This document shows, piece by piece, positions 45,572 to 54,935 of a stretch of DNA of 64,000 bases. The stretch is from positions 930,001 to 994,000 of the forward strand of contig NZ_CP014161.1 of NCBI RefSeq assembly GCF_001543175.1, written 5' to 3'. Positions within the stretch are counted from its first letter, which is position 1. Every line of letters starts with the position of its first letter. Position numbers and translations under genes: made by a program. The notes under the pieces are model-generated. The model had not been told where the DNA came from and did no database searches. It saw only the letters and a list, made by a program, of their open reading frames with translations. This stretch comes from Aerococcus urinae. GTDB taxonomy: Bacteria; Bacillota; Bacilli; Lactobacillales; Aerococcaceae.

Positions 45572-46510
45572 TTATTGGGCTAATTGGTCCATAATCGCTA
45601 CGATTGTTTTTAACATTTCAGGATCGTAAGGGCTATGACCACTGGCTTCTACCAGATGTAAATTCGATTTTGGACATGCTTGGTGGAGTTGATAGGCTGA
45701 ATTTGGTGGGCAAATGACATCATACCGGCCTTGGACAATTTCCATCGGGATATCATTAAAGCGGTGAACATTATTTAAAATATAATTATCTTCTTCAAAA
45801 AACATATGATTTTCAAAGTAATGCGATTCTAAAACGGCTGTCGCTTCTTCACTTGGACTCAGTTGGTCTTCTTCGGGAAAATGAGGCAGTAGAGTCAACA
45901 AGGAAGATTCCCACTTGGTCCAATACCTACATGCCGCTTGATGAGCTTCTTTATCTCCCTGATGGATTTTTTGGTAATAAGCATGGACGCAATTTTTTTG
46001 CTCTTCATCACTCAAGAAAGACAGGTATTTTTCGTAAGCTTCGGGATAAAATTTAGCTGCCCCACCTTCATACAACCAATCAATCTCTTCTTGACGCCCT
46101 AGAAAGATCCCTCTTAGTATTAATTGTTCCACCCGTTCAGGATGTAAAATGGCGTAGACCAAAGCCAAGGTCGACCCATAAGACCCACCAAAAACAAACC
46201 AGTTGTCATAACCATAGTATTCACGGATCAGTTCCATATCGCGGACACTATCAAAAGGTGTATTATTCTCGGTAGATAAAAAAGGCTTACTCTTCCCTGT
46301 CCCTCGTTGGTCAAATAAAATAATATGATATTTTTCAGGGTCGAAAAATAAGCGGCAACTTGGAGTAATCTCACTCCCAGGACCTCCATGTAAAAAAATA
46401 ACTGGTTGCCCTTTTGTGTTTCCACAGTCTTCGACATACAATTTATGCTGATCGTCCACTTGTAAGTAAAAGCTTTGATTAACTTCTGTATTTTGATAAC
46501 CTGCTTCCAT
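45572..46510 (-). CDS. pip: Proline iminopeptidase (prolyl aminopeptidase)
   Basis: Cytoplasmic S33 alpha/beta hydrolase that releases N-terminal proline from peptides, 312 aa. 'FLHGGPGSEITPSCRLFFDP' is the oxyanion region, 'VFGGSYGSTLALVYA' the nucleophile elbow, 'GRYDVICPP' the acid and 'EASGHSPYD' the His. 'LRGIFLGRQEEIDWLYEGGA' is typical of the proteobacterial/lactobacillar Pip type. GAAAGGGG precedes the ATG. Single gene. Confidence 0.93.
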   Translation of the reverse strand: MEAGYQNTEVNQSFYLQVDDQHKLYVEDCGNTKGQPVIFLHGGPGSEITPSCRLFFDPEKYHIILFDQRGTGKSKPFLSTENNTPFDSVRDMELIREYYGYDNWFVFGGSYGSTLALVYAILHPERVEQLILRGIFLGRQEEIDWLYEGGAAKFYPEAYEKYLSFLSDEEQKNCVHAYYQKIHQGDKEAHQAACRYWTKWESSLLTLLPHFPEEDQLSPSEEATAVLESHYFENHMFFEEDNYILNNVHRFNDIPMEIVQGRYDVICPPNSAYQLHQACPKSNLHLVEASGHSPYDPEMLKTIVAIMDQLAQ

Positions 46511-46658
46511 TGTCTAACCCCTTTCCTAATAACTGCACTAACTTTCTCTTTATAGTATACCCTAAAGCTTGTTTCGTCTATTAAAATAATTAAGTAAATT
46601 CATAAAGGAAGTAATGGTTTAGAACTTTTAAGGTAAACTCTGCCGAGCGATTAGTATA

Positions 46659-46703
46659 TAAAAAGGCCTAGCAGTAGACGATTTGTTCCACTACTAGAAC
46701 CTT
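46659..46703 (-). terminator. Terminator of the glucose PTS gene
   Basis: On the minus strand AGG-TT-CTAGTAGTGG pairs with CTACTGCTAG-G-CCT and is followed by TTTTTATA. Confidence 0.75.
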
Positions 46704-46728
46704 TAGTTAAGTAATGCTAATTAACACA

Positions 46729-48876
46729 CTATTCCTTATTTAATAAGGCTTCGCCGACCTTTTCGCCAGCTTTGACTTGTTTTTGGTCAAGAACATCGAA
46801 GCTATGAACCTTATCACTATTGGTTAAGACAACCATAATGTCACAAGCTTTACCTTTAGCTACGATACTTGCTAGGTCCATTTGAGCTAACGGATCCCCA
46901 GGTTTAACACTTTGTCCTTCTTCAACTTGAATATTAAAGCCTTCTCCCTTGAGTTCAACCGTGTCTAAACCCATGTGAACGAGGATTTCAAGCCCTTCAT
47001 CACTTTGGATACCAAGGGCATGCTTAGTTGGAAAGATGTTTAAGATTTTCCCACTTACTGGCGCGACCACTTGGCCTTGACTAGGTTGGATAGCATAGCC
47101 GTCCCCCATCATCTTTTGAGAGAAGACCTCATCTTCAACCTTATCAATGCTAATGACCTCACCATCTGCAACCGCATAAAGTTCTACAGGGATACCATCT
47201 AAAATCGCTTGATTATTAACGACTTGAGCTGATTCCTTGGGATCTTCTGCTTGGTTTTCGTTCACGACTGTTGCCGCTGTTTTGGGGGCTTGGCCACTTT
47301 CGATGAATTCAGTGACTTGGGTCTTAATGGTTGACACTGTAGTTCCATAGATGACTTGGACACTATTACCACGGACCACAACGCCGGCTGCGCCAGTGGC
47401 TTGTAGGGCTTCCTTATTAACCTCATCACCGTTTTTGACCGTTACCCGTAGACGGGTGGCACAATTATCAACATCGACAAGGTTATCGGTACCACCCAAA
47501 CCGCTAACAATTTGATAAGCTCTTTGATCATTTTCACTCAAGCCATTAAGCGCATTTTTGTTTCGGAATTCTTCTTTAGTATGTAATGAAGTATCTGCTT
47601 TTCTTCCTGGAGTATCCAAGTCAAATTTCTTTATAATCCAATGGAAGAGGAAGAAATAGACAATGGCGTAAATAATACCGATAATAACCACTGGAATCCA
47701 ATGTGTTCTTGCATTGCCTGGCAAGACGCCGTAAAGAATAAAATCAATTAAACCTCCTGAGAAAGTTAGTCCAACCCCTACTCCGGCAATATGGACTAAG
47801 ACAGTAGATAAAGCAAAGAGAACACAATGCACCCCAAAATAAAGTAAAGGAGACGCAAATAAAATAGTAAATTCAATCGGCTCCGTAATCCCCGTAACAA
47901 TTGAGGTTAGGGATGCAGAAAATAATAGCCCCTTGACCATGGTCTTCTTATCTGATCTAGCGGCCCGGTACATGGCGTAGGCAGCAGCTGGTAAGGCAAA
48001 GATCATTTCTGGAAATTGGAAGGCAAAGAATCTAGCTGCATCGGGAGAAATAGCTTCTCCAGCCTTTAATTGGGCAAAAATAATATTTTGGGCGCCCACA
48101 ACAGTGGTCCCATCAACGACAGCAGTCCCTCCTACAGCGGTTTGCCAAAATGGTAAATAAAAAATATGATGCAATCCAAATGGAATTAAGGCACGATAAA
48201 TATAACCGTAAAGGAAGGTCCCTAAGTGGCCAGTATTAGCGATAACCTGACCGAGATTAGCAATTCCAGCAGCGAAATACGGCCAGATAAAAGATAAAAT
48301 AAGTCCACTAAGAACTCCAGCAACTGCTGAAACAATTGGGACAAAATGAGTGCCGGCAAAAAATGACAAGGCATCAGGGAGTTCGATCTTGTAATAACGA
48401 TTATGTAGCCAAGCCACTAGACAGCCAATAATAATCCCACCAAAGACACCGAGGTTCATGGTATGCTCAAAGCCAAGTAATGAAGTAATCAATCCTGGTA
48501 TTTTTTCCAATTCTTCTAAACCACGGAGGTGGATGATGGAACTAGATAGTGAGGCGTACATCATAAAGTAGCCCACCACGGCTGATAAGGCTGCCACCCC
48601 TTTCTCGCTTTTAGCCAAACCTAAGGCAATGGATATAGCAAACAATAAACCTAGGTTATCAAAGACAACGGCTCCGCAGTCTCCTAAAACGCTTAAAATA
48701 CTATGGAGCGGCATTCCCGGCGAAAGAATATTTTCTAAGTGATACATTTTCACAAATGTTTCACCTGTAAAAGAAGCTGATATACCTAGAAATAAACCAG
48801 CTAAGGGTAAAATTGAAATTGGTAACATAAAGGTTTTTCCTAAACGTTGCAAACTTTCAAAAAGTTTCTCTTTCAT
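46729..48876 (-). CDS. ptsG: PTS glucose-type transporter EIICBA
   Basis: Membrane permease-phosphotransferase that imports and phosphorylates glucose or a related sugar, 715 aa. The EIIC domain (residues ~1-400) has about 10 membrane segments and 'GITEPIEFTILFASPLLYFG', the substrate-site Glu. EIIB (~450-530) has the phosphorylated Cys in 'VDNCATRLRV'. EIIA (~570-700) has the phosphorylated His in 'ILVHMGLDTVEL'. Domain order C-B-A is as in Bacillus PtsG. AGGAGG precedes the ATG. A cre-like site lies ~90 bp upstream. Glucose is the best guess; another glucoside is possible. Confidence 0.9.
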   Translation of the reverse strand: MKEKLFESLQRLGKTFMLPISILPLAGLFLGISASFTGETFVKMYHLENILSPGMPLHSILSVLGDCGAVVFDNLGLLFAISIALGLAKSEKGVAALSAVVGYFMMYASLSSSIIHLRGLEELEKIPGLITSLLGFEHTMNLGVFGGIIIGCLVAWLHNRYYKIELPDALSFFAGTHFVPIVSAVAGVLSGLILSFIWPYFAAGIANLGQVIANTGHLGTFLYGYIYRALIPFGLHHIFYLPFWQTAVGGTAVVDGTTVVGAQNIIFAQLKAGEAISPDAARFFAFQFPEMIFALPAAAYAMYRAARSDKKTMVKGLLFSASLTSIVTGITEPIEFTILFASPLLYFGVHCVLFALSTVLVHIAGVGVGLTFSGGLIDFILYGVLPGNARTHWIPVVIIGIIYAIVYFFLFHWIIKKFDLDTPGRKADTSLHTKEEFRNKNALNGLSENDQRAYQIVSGLGGTDNLVDVDNCATRLRVTVKNGDEVNKEALQATGAAGVVVRGNSVQVIYGTTVSTIKTQVTEFIESGQAPKTAATVVNENQAEDPKESAQVVNNQAILDGIPVELYAVADGEVISIDKVEDEVFSQKMMGDGYAIQPSQGQVVAPVSGKILNIFPTKHALGIQSDEGLEILVHMGLDTVELKGEGFNIQVEEGQSVKPGDPLAQMDLASIVAKGKACDIMVVLTNSDKVHSFDVLDQKQVKAGEKVGEALLNKE

Positions 48877-48965
48877 TGTTTTTTTCCTCCTTCTATCAAT
48901 TTACAATTAAGAACACCCTAACTAGTTTAATCATAAAATTAAGCCTTTTCAATAACCCTTTTGTT

Positions 48966-48979
48966 ATAAAGCGTTTCCA
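48966..48979. promoter_or_regulatory. Possible cre (CcpA) site upstream of the PTS gene
   Basis: Read on the minus strand TGGAAACGCTTTAT matches TGWAARCGYTWNCW at 12 of 14 positions, with the central AACGCT intact. Distance to the PTS start codon is about 90 bp. Confidence 0.4.
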
Positions 48980-48999
48980 ATACCCATATCTGGACAAAA

Positions 49000-49043
49000 A
49001 AAGAGAGTCAAGCTCCTTTTATGGAGATTTGACTCTCTTTTGC
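49000..49043. terminator. Terminator between the 147-aa gene and the PTS gene
   Basis: AAAGAGAGTCAA and TTGACTCTCTTT form a 12-bp stem with a ~17-nt loop. It terminates the minus-strand gene at 49058-49501 with tail TTTTTTT. Confidence 0.88.
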
Positions 49044-49057
49044 CTTTAACTAAAATT

Positions 49058-49501
49058 TTATTGACCTAATTTTTTGATGAGTTGTCCGCGTTCGTTATAG
49101 ATATATTGGCGAGCCTTTTGGCTGTCATTCATAGCTACAATCAGGCGGTCACGATAAGGTTCGGCTAACTCATCAAAAAGATAATAATCGTCATCGACGT
49201 CATATTTGTTTCTTTCCGCCTCAATTTGACCGGGTTTCCTTAAAGTATAGGATTTTTTAGGCAGCTGGCCATCTAATTGTTCCTCCTCAATCCGATAGAC
49301 ATAATTATCATCTTCGTATTGGATTTCTAAAGCTCCGGTATTCGTGCGAACAGTTTGGACATTGTCATATTTGTCCTTTTGTAACTCCCACCAAGCTTTA
49401 ATTCCTGCTAATGCTTCCTCTTCACTCGCAAAGGTCCCGTGTTCTTTACGGACGTCATCACGTTTGTTTTCCCAGTACACGGTATAAACGGTTTGTGACA
49501 T
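49058..49501 (-). CDS. Hypothetical protein, highly charged
   Basis: A 147-aa soluble protein, rich in Asp, Glu, Tyr and Lys, with no signal peptide, membrane helix or cysteine. Stretches such as 'VYTVYWENKRDDVRKEHGTF' and 'IYNERGQLIKKLGQ' do not recall a named family. AGGAAGCG precedes the ATG. It lies 65 bp behind mprF on the same strand and is closed by a terminator, so it could be cotranscribed with mprF or stand alone. Function unknown. Confidence 0.7.
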   Translation of the reverse strand: MSQTVYTVYWENKRDDVRKEHGTFASEEEALAGIKAWWELQKDKYDNVQTVRTNTGALEIQYEDDNYVYRIEEEQLDGQLPKKSYTLRKPGQIEAERNKYDVDDDYYLFDELAEPYRDRLIVAMNDSQKARQYIYNERGQLIKKLGQ

Positions 49502-49566
49502 GATATCGCTTCCTTTCCTATCGTCGTTTCTATTTAGTGTAATCGAAATCCCTTAAAAAATAAACA

Positions 49567-52050
49567 TTAATCCCTTGTCTTGTGAGTAATGTCTAATAAA
49601 CTAATTAAAACCTTAATTAAAGTGGTTTGATTAGGATAAATAATGTAGCGGTTCTCCCACTCAGGACGGAATTTAGATTTGTAGGCACGTAATCCTTTAA
49701 AGCCATAAAAACGATTACCAAAATCATATACCAGATGTAGTGTCTTATCCCGAGGGCTGGCATACGATTTTGTCCCGACATTAGCCAAAGGGGCCATTCC
49801 CAAAACAAAGCGGTGGTAACCAAGGTCCTTGGCCCATTGCAATAACTGCAAAATTAGCATCTGCATAACATCACCGGCATCATGACTGATATAACGCATT
49901 AAATCAATTGAAATCATATCTTCCGATATCGGCATAATACTTGCAAAAGCATAGATCGCCTCCTCATCTCTTAAGACGGCAATCCGCTCTCTGGCTAGAT
50001 AGTCCTCATAGAAAGCCCCCATGGAAAAGCTCATTTCTTCTCGCTTATTAAGCCACTGATCAGAAATTTGTCGCAAGTCATGGATAAATTCGTCATTATA
50101 AGGAGGTTGATAAATTTCAAAATAGAGTCCGGCTCGAGTCATGTCATTGCGAACGGAACGGCGATTTTTATTTTTTTTGCCTTCAAAAGTAAATTCGTCC
50201 AAATCAATAATCGCTGACTCCCCTATTTTCAAGGTTGCGTAGCCTAAACTACAAAAGGCATCAAGGTAATGAGGGGTAACCTCATAAAAGCCCACAGCCA
50301 TATCCATGTGTTCGGCATATTCCAAAAATTCTTCTAAGGCGCTAGGAAAATCCTGACTGTTACCAATAGGGTCTCCTAAGGCAATTAAATTATCGGATGA
50401 GGGGCGGTATAAAATAGCCACAGTTTGTTCAGCGTTAAAAAAGATCATCTTATCTTTCAAATAAACTAAGTGGCTATATTCGCTTCCCCCATATTCAGCG
50501 ATAAGCTGTTCATAAAGATTAATTTCATCTAGGGAAGGTGGTAGAAAGTCCAACCGTTCACTGCGACTAAATAGCACTAAAATCGTCAACAAACTGGCAA
50601 TCACCAGATAGAAAAAAATGTGTAAAGGATTTAATAAATAGACATGGCGAGTGAAAGGCATATGTCTAAAGTGCCCAGTGATTAAAAAGATGATTAACAA
50701 AAGGCCTGCACAGGCGAAAAAGCTGAGTAAAATATTCCTACGATTCAGTGCCAAATGATTGCGAGTAAAGAGAAAACGGGACTGATATAGTAAATAAGTC
50801 GACAGGAGTAAGAAAATGGCTTCTTCATAGTCTAAGCCCTTGATCATACAAGCAATGGCTCCTAGGGGTAAGAGAATAAGTGTCAGCCATAAGGCCCTTC
50901 TAATCCGCTTGAATAAGCCAAAAGATAAAATAAAGGCAGTACAGCCAATTAAAAGCACCAAAAGAATGGAGACACTCTGTAAAGATCTAGGAATCAGGTA
51001 TTTAAGCAAATGAATCCGCTCAGGAACAGCTGGTGAAATCACTGAAGAAATTAAAACCAAGCCGTTAACTAAGAGTAAAAAGGAAACAAAGCGAACAATC
51101 CACTTTCCCCAAGCCTTTATCTTCATATCTTCTTCGAATAGTTTACTGGTAAACCAGTTATGGAAAACATAGAAACAAGCTAATAACCAGGGAATGACAT
51201 AGTAACATACCCGGAGGATAACAATGGCTGCTAAAACTTGATCGGGATTATAACCGGCATTTTGCATCATTAATAATACTGTCAGGTCAAAGGTCCCCAA
51301 ACCTCCAGGAATAAAACTTAAAATCCCTACGACGTTAGCGAAGCTATAAACCATCATGGCGAATATCGGCGATAAGTGCGGCATAAAAATTAACATCACA
51401 ATATAAAAATAGGTGAAAGAAGCTACCCAGTCACACAGCGAAGCAGATAGGTAAGCAAATTTCTTCTTCCAAGTGATAGCTTCTAGGCCAAATTTTTCCC
51501 CCAATTTTCTGGCTAAGGGCAACTTATCATAGAAAAAATACAAAGGCAGGTAGAGTAAATAAATTACTGGAAGTAATAGTGAATAACCATCAATTTTCCC
51601 TGATAATAAAACAATTAATAATAAGACGCCTAAACCTAAGAAACTGGCAAACCAGGTTTCTAAGGAAATTTGTAAGGCTTGCTTAGGCTTCAGACCATGT
51701 TTTTGATAAAAATTATTTCTGAGAGCAGCCCCTGTAAAGCCACTTAAGCCGATAAATTCATTAAATGCTTGGCTTATCCAGCCCATTTGTAAAATTTTAT
51801 AGCTATGGGCAGTCACCGTGTAGTTACGGGTAGCGACATAGTCATACCACCCGTTAAAGCTAAAGCCTAATAATCCAAAAATGACTAAGGCCAGGCGTGT
51901 AAAGGCAGGTAGATCAGCTAAAGAATCAAAAAACAAGGACCAATTAATTGACCGTAACTCATTCTGAATGAGATAACCGAAAAATAAGATCAGTAAAATA
52001 TAAAATACTATCTTAATAATTTTATGATAGCGATTATAAATATCTTTCAT
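49567..52050 (-). CDS. mprF: Phosphatidylglycerol lysyltransferase/flippase MprF
   Basis: Makes lysyl-phosphatidylglycerol from Lys-tRNA and flips it to the outer leaflet, lowering negative charge and giving resistance to cationic peptides and daptomycin. It is 827 aa, full length. The N-terminal two thirds hold about 13-14 membrane segments ('FIPGGLGTFDLTVLLMMQNA' is in the flippase part). The C-terminal cytosolic synthase (about residues 510-820) has 'LIALGDPIGNSQDF', 'RRSVRNDMTRAGL' and 'WLNKREEMSFSMGAF'. The transferred amino acid (Lys or Ala) cannot be told by eye. It has no strong ribosome site before its ATG. Confidence 0.92.
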   Translation of the reverse strand: MKDIYNRYHKIIKIVFYILLILFFGYLIQNELRSINWSLFFDSLADLPAFTRLALVIFGLLGFSFNGWYDYVATRNYTVTAHSYKILQMGWISQAFNEFIGLSGFTGAALRNNFYQKHGLKPKQALQISLETWFASFLGLGVLLLIVLLSGKIDGYSLLLPVIYLLYLPLYFFYDKLPLARKLGEKFGLEAITWKKKFAYLSASLCDWVASFTYFYIVMLIFMPHLSPIFAMMVYSFANVVGILSFIPGGLGTFDLTVLLMMQNAGYNPDQVLAAIVILRVCYYVIPWLLACFYVFHNWFTSKLFEEDMKIKAWGKWIVRFVSFLLLVNGLVLISSVISPAVPERIHLLKYLIPRSLQSVSILLVLLIGCTAFILSFGLFKRIRRALWLTLILLPLGAIACMIKGLDYEEAIFLLLSTYLLYQSRFLFTRNHLALNRRNILLSFFACAGLLLIIFLITGHFRHMPFTRHVYLLNPLHIFFYLVIASLLTILVLFSRSERLDFLPPSLDEINLYEQLIAEYGGSEYSHLVYLKDKMIFFNAEQTVAILYRPSSDNLIALGDPIGNSQDFPSALEEFLEYAEHMDMAVGFYEVTPHYLDAFCSLGYATLKIGESAIIDLDEFTFEGKKNKNRRSVRNDMTRAGLYFEIYQPPYNDEFIHDLRQISDQWLNKREEMSFSMGAFYEDYLARERIAVLRDEEAIYAFASIMPISEDMISIDLMRYISHDAGDVMQMLILQLLQWAKDLGYHRFVLGMAPLANVGTKSYASPRDKTLHLVYDFGNRFYGFKGLRAYKSKFRPEWENRYIIYPNQTTLIKVLISLLDITHKTRD

Positions 52051-52077
52051 AATATAGAATGTTCCTTTATTTTTTTA

Positions 52078-52111
52078 TAATTAAAATAGGAGTCATACTA
52101 GACTCCTATTA
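52078..52111 (-). terminator. Terminator of the lipid kinase gene
   Basis: On the minus strand AATAGGAGTC pairs with GACTCCTATT around TAGTAT, followed by TTAATT. It separates the lipid kinase gene from mprF. Confidence 0.78.
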
Positions 52112-52171
52112 CTTTTCCTTAGTATACACTAAAGCCTTATTAAATTGTCTTAAATTTATTTAAATTAGCCT

Positions 52172-53077
52172 TTATTGAACTGCCTGGGTCTTAGGGACAT
52201 AGAAATTAATGTGCTTAGGCAATAATTCAATTTCGCATGGCAGATAAGGACCATCATTTCCATCAATATCGACCTGGGTTTCATTATCATCAGAATTCGT
52301 GATGGTTAACTTGGAACAGGCAAAGCTTTTGATCGAGTCATTATCTTCTAATTGACCAAAAAGAATATCCTTAAGGGCAGATAATTTTGCCCCGGTTGAC
52401 TCATCAGTTAAGATGTACACTTGAAATTGACCGTCTTGTAAATTGCTTTGTTCATTAGAGAAGACCAAGTTTCCCACTTGGTTAGTTAATAGCACAAATA
52501 CATGACTGGCTTGCCCTTCAAAACTTTCGCTATCAGATACTATTTTGATAGGATGGGTATCATCCTTAGGAAGGGCCGATAAAATATTTTTGAGGTAAGC
52601 AAAGGAGCCAAATTGTGATTTCTCTTCGGAACTGGTTCCCGTGGTGGCTTCAATTAACTTGCCAAAGCAAACATAGTAATTGAAATATTGATCATTACAG
52701 CGACCAATATCTAAGCTATGGCTTTCTTCTAAATCTAAGTCCTCGATATACTGATCAATATCTTCAGAAATATTAAATAATTGGGCAAAAGTATTGTTGG
52801 TTCCTGCTGGGAAGAAACCTAAAGTGGGTCGGTAGTCCTGGCCGGCGATCCCATTAACCGCTTCATTAATGGTTCCATCGCCACCAACAGTAAATAAAGA
52901 ATCATAATGGTCTTGACAGGCTTCCTGGGCAAACTTCAAGGCATCATTGTCCCCTTCAGTCTTTTTTATATCGACTTGGTCAAACTTACCGTTGAGAAAA
53001 TCAGCCAGCTGTTTACCGTACTCCTCGCCTTGATTATCTCCAGATCCTGGATTGACAATTATCATAACCTTCCTCAT
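52172..53077 (-). CDS. Diacylglycerol kinase family lipid kinase (DgkB/YegS-like)
   Basis: Soluble DAGK_cat-domain kinase that returns diacylglycerol to phospholipid synthesis or acts on a related lipid, 301 aa. The nucleotide-binding motifs are 'IIVNPGSGDNQG', 'FTVGGDGTINEAVNGI' (GGDGT) and 'LGFFPAGTNNTFAQLF'. The C-terminal 'QVDIDGNDGPYLPCEIELLP' is the metal/lipid part. Two adjacent ATGs (53080, 53077); the second is better placed behind GAGGGGG. It neighbours mprF, another phospholipid gene. Confidence 0.9.
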   Translation of the reverse strand: MRKVMIIVNPGSGDNQGEEYGKQLADFLNGKFDQVDIKKTEGDNDALKFAQEACQDHYDSLFTVGGDGTINEAVNGIAGQDYRPTLGFFPAGTNNTFAQLFNISEDIDQYIEDLDLEESHSLDIGRCNDQYFNYYVCFGKLIEATTGTSSEEKSQFGSFAYLKNILSALPKDDTHPIKIVSDSESFEGQASHVFVLLTNQVGNLVFSNEQSNLQDGQFQVYILTDESTGAKLSALKDILFGQLEDNDSIKSFACSKLTITNSDDNETQVDIDGNDGPYLPCEIELLPKHINFYVPKTQAVQ

Positions 53078-53162
53078 CATTATCCCCCTCTTTTAACTAT
53101 TGTAATTTAATTGTACAGATTATTTTGCCTATTTAACAGTCTAATCCCCTGTCTATGCTGGG

Positions 53163-53789
53163 CTAATTTTTCCAGTTAATAAAACCACGACAGGCATTGA
53201 GTGAAAAGACGAAATACATGATGGCCATTTGTGGTACCCCCTGCATGAGGAAAATGTACAGGGAGATAAGATTAGTGATTAACCACAAAATCCAGCTGGC
53301 TCGTTTTCTTTGCACCAATTGCATGTATTGAGCAATGATCGCTGTCGCATTATTAAAGGCATCCCAGAAGATAAATACGCCACCGAGAAAATAAGAAACG
53401 GTTCCCAAACCAAAGAACCCCACTAAAACAGCGAAGCCTACTAAACGCCAATTCGTCTTTTCGTCTACAATAAGCTCCCCGGATTCATCTTTATGGTGTT
53501 GCCATTGTTGAAAACCAAAAATTTGGGTAAATAAATAATAAATGCTGGTAAACATGTCACCAAAGATCCGATTACGACCAGCTACTATAGCAGCTGAGAT
53601 ATTTTGAATCGCGTTAAAAATAAAATTTCCTTGCCACTTCTTAGCTAAACCAATAACCCCAATCAGCCCCATCCAGGAAACTAAGTTAGGTAAATTAAAC
53701 CAACCATTTTGAAAAGACCCCCAGGCTGTGATGGCAACTAATAAAATATCAGTGATTAAATTAAGACTTTGACGATATTCTTTTTTCAC
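53163..53789 (-). CDS. pnuC: Nicotinamide riboside/mononucleotide transporter PnuC
   Basis: Membrane facilitator for the NAD precursor nicotinamide riboside, 208 aa with about 7 hydrophobic segments. The family boxes are 'FNAIQNISAAIVAGRNRIFG', 'FTQIFGFQQWQHHKDESG' and 'NNATAIIAQYMQLVQRKRAS', which include the substrate-binding Trp/Asn residues. AGGAGGATC precedes the ATG. No NiaR or other regulator is nearby. Confidence 0.92.
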   Translation of the reverse strand: MKKEYRQSLNLITDILLVAITAWGSFQNGWFNLPNLVSWMGLIGVIGLAKKWQGNFIFNAIQNISAAIVAGRNRIFGDMFTSIYYLFTQIFGFQQWQHHKDESGELIVDEKTNWRLVGFAVLVGFFGLGTVSYFLGGVFIFWDAFNNATAIIAQYMQLVQRKRASWILWLITNLISLYIFLMQGVPQMAIMYFVFSLNACRGFINWKN

Positions 53790-53967
53790 TCAATTGATCC
53801 TCCTATATGTATATTTTTATCGAATGAGAGATAAACCTGTTAAATATCTTACCATGGAAAATTTACTCCTACTAGTCAAAGTTAGAGCCTCAGGCTATTA
53901 TTGATTATAAGTGTTTAGATTGCTAAAATAATAATAAAGAAAACGTTTATATAAGGGAGGAATATTT

Positions 53968-54396
53968 ATGTCAATAAAAAGAAAAATTTTAGTTGCTGTC
54001 GACGACTCTGACCAAGCTCGCGATGCTTTTGTTGAAGCGGCCACTATCGCCAAAGCTAAAGAAGCCAACTTGTACCTGATATCTGTTATCGATGAAGATA
54101 TCTTATCTAACCGTGAAGAAAGTGATTATTCTCACAGTCTCGTTGGGCAACGGCAAGAGTTACTCAATAATTACCGTCAACTTGCCAAGGATCAATTTGA
54201 CTTTGACCAAGTCAATGCTGAGGTCTTTGTAGGCGAGCCTAAGCGACAAATCATTCACCTTTTGAAGGAAGACCCCGCCTTTGAACTGATTGTTGTTGGG
54301 GCAACTGGGAAAAACGCTAGAGAACGTCTCTTTATGGGCTCCGTTTCTCAATTCGTTGTCCGTCACTCCCCTGTTTCGGTGCTCATTGTACGCTAG
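53968..54396 (+). CDS. Universal stress protein A family, first copy
   Basis: Small cytoplasmic ATP-binding stress protein, 142 aa. The family loop G-x2-G-x9-G-S is intact in 'VVGATGKNARERLFMGSVSQ', and the N-terminal 'ILVAVDDSDQA' carries the adenine-contact Asp. GGGAGG precedes the ATG. An imperfect cre-like AAAACGTTT lies near 53939. It is followed 15 bp later by a second UspA gene; the two differ clearly in sequence, so they may form a heterodimer. Confidence 0.9.
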   Translation: MSIKRKILVAVDDSDQARDAFVEAATIAKAKEANLYLISVIDEDILSNREESDYSHSLVGQRQELLNNYRQLAKDQFDFDQVNAEVFVGEPKRQIIHLLKEDPAFELIVVGATGKNARERLFMGSVSQFVVRHSPVSVLIVR

Positions 54397-54411
54397 TAAG
54401 GAAGGTTAATT

Positions 54412-54846
54412 ATGCCAAAGAAAACTATCCAAAAAATAATGGTACCTATTGATGGTTCTGAGCCCGCCAAGGCTGCCTTTGAACAAGCCCTTGAATATGC
54501 TCATATTTATCAAGCGAAACTCTATATTTTTAGTGTAGCTGCTGATTTCTTACGCTATGATTTTGATGACTTTAATTTAAAAGCCCATGACCATGAATTA
54601 TGCGCCTACCAAGAATTATTAAAGAATTACCAAAAACAAGCTCAAGAAGCCGGAATTAAAGATATCGCCATTGAGGCCCGCCCCGGAGATCCTAGAAAAG
54701 AAATTCTTGACTTTGCCAACCAACATGAAATTGATTTAATTATGATGGGTTCGACCGGTAAAGGTGTACTCGATCGTTTACTCATTGGCTCTGTTTCTGA
54801 ATATATTATGATCCATGCAGCCTGTGATGTTTTCATTGCTAAATAA
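54412..54846 (+). CDS. Universal stress protein A family, second copy
   Basis: A 144-aa UspA protein. The ATP loop is intact in 'MMGSTGKGVLDRLLIGSVSE', and 'IMVPIDGSEPA' begins the fold. It has a Cys near the end ('HAACDVFIAK'), absent from the first copy. Second gene of a two-gene unit ended by a strong terminator. Confidence 0.9.
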   Translation: MPKKTIQKIMVPIDGSEPAKAAFEQALEYAHIYQAKLYIFSVAADFLRYDFDDFNLKAHDHELCAYQELLKNYQKQAQEAGIKDIAIEARPGDPRKEILDFANQHEIDLIMMGSTGKGVLDRLLIGSVSEYIMIHAACDVFIAK

Positions 54847-54858
54847 TTCCTGCTTAAC

Positions 54859-54897
54859 AAAAAAAGAAGCTGGCCACCCTGCCAACTTCTTTTTTTG
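54859..54897 (+). terminator. Terminator after the stress-protein pair
   Basis: AAAAAAAGAAG-C-TGGC pairs with GCCA-A-CTTCTTTTTTT around CACCCT (one mismatch). Confidence 0.9.
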
Positions 54898-54935
54898 TAA
54901 AAATTTACTTATATTTAATAGAAAAGGTGTTTTTA

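Noticed and set aside
48877-49000. RAT/terminator antitermination element (GlcT type) before the PTS gene
   Set aside because: I looked for an inverted repeat overlapping a terminator in the leader and found none; only a cre-like site remains.
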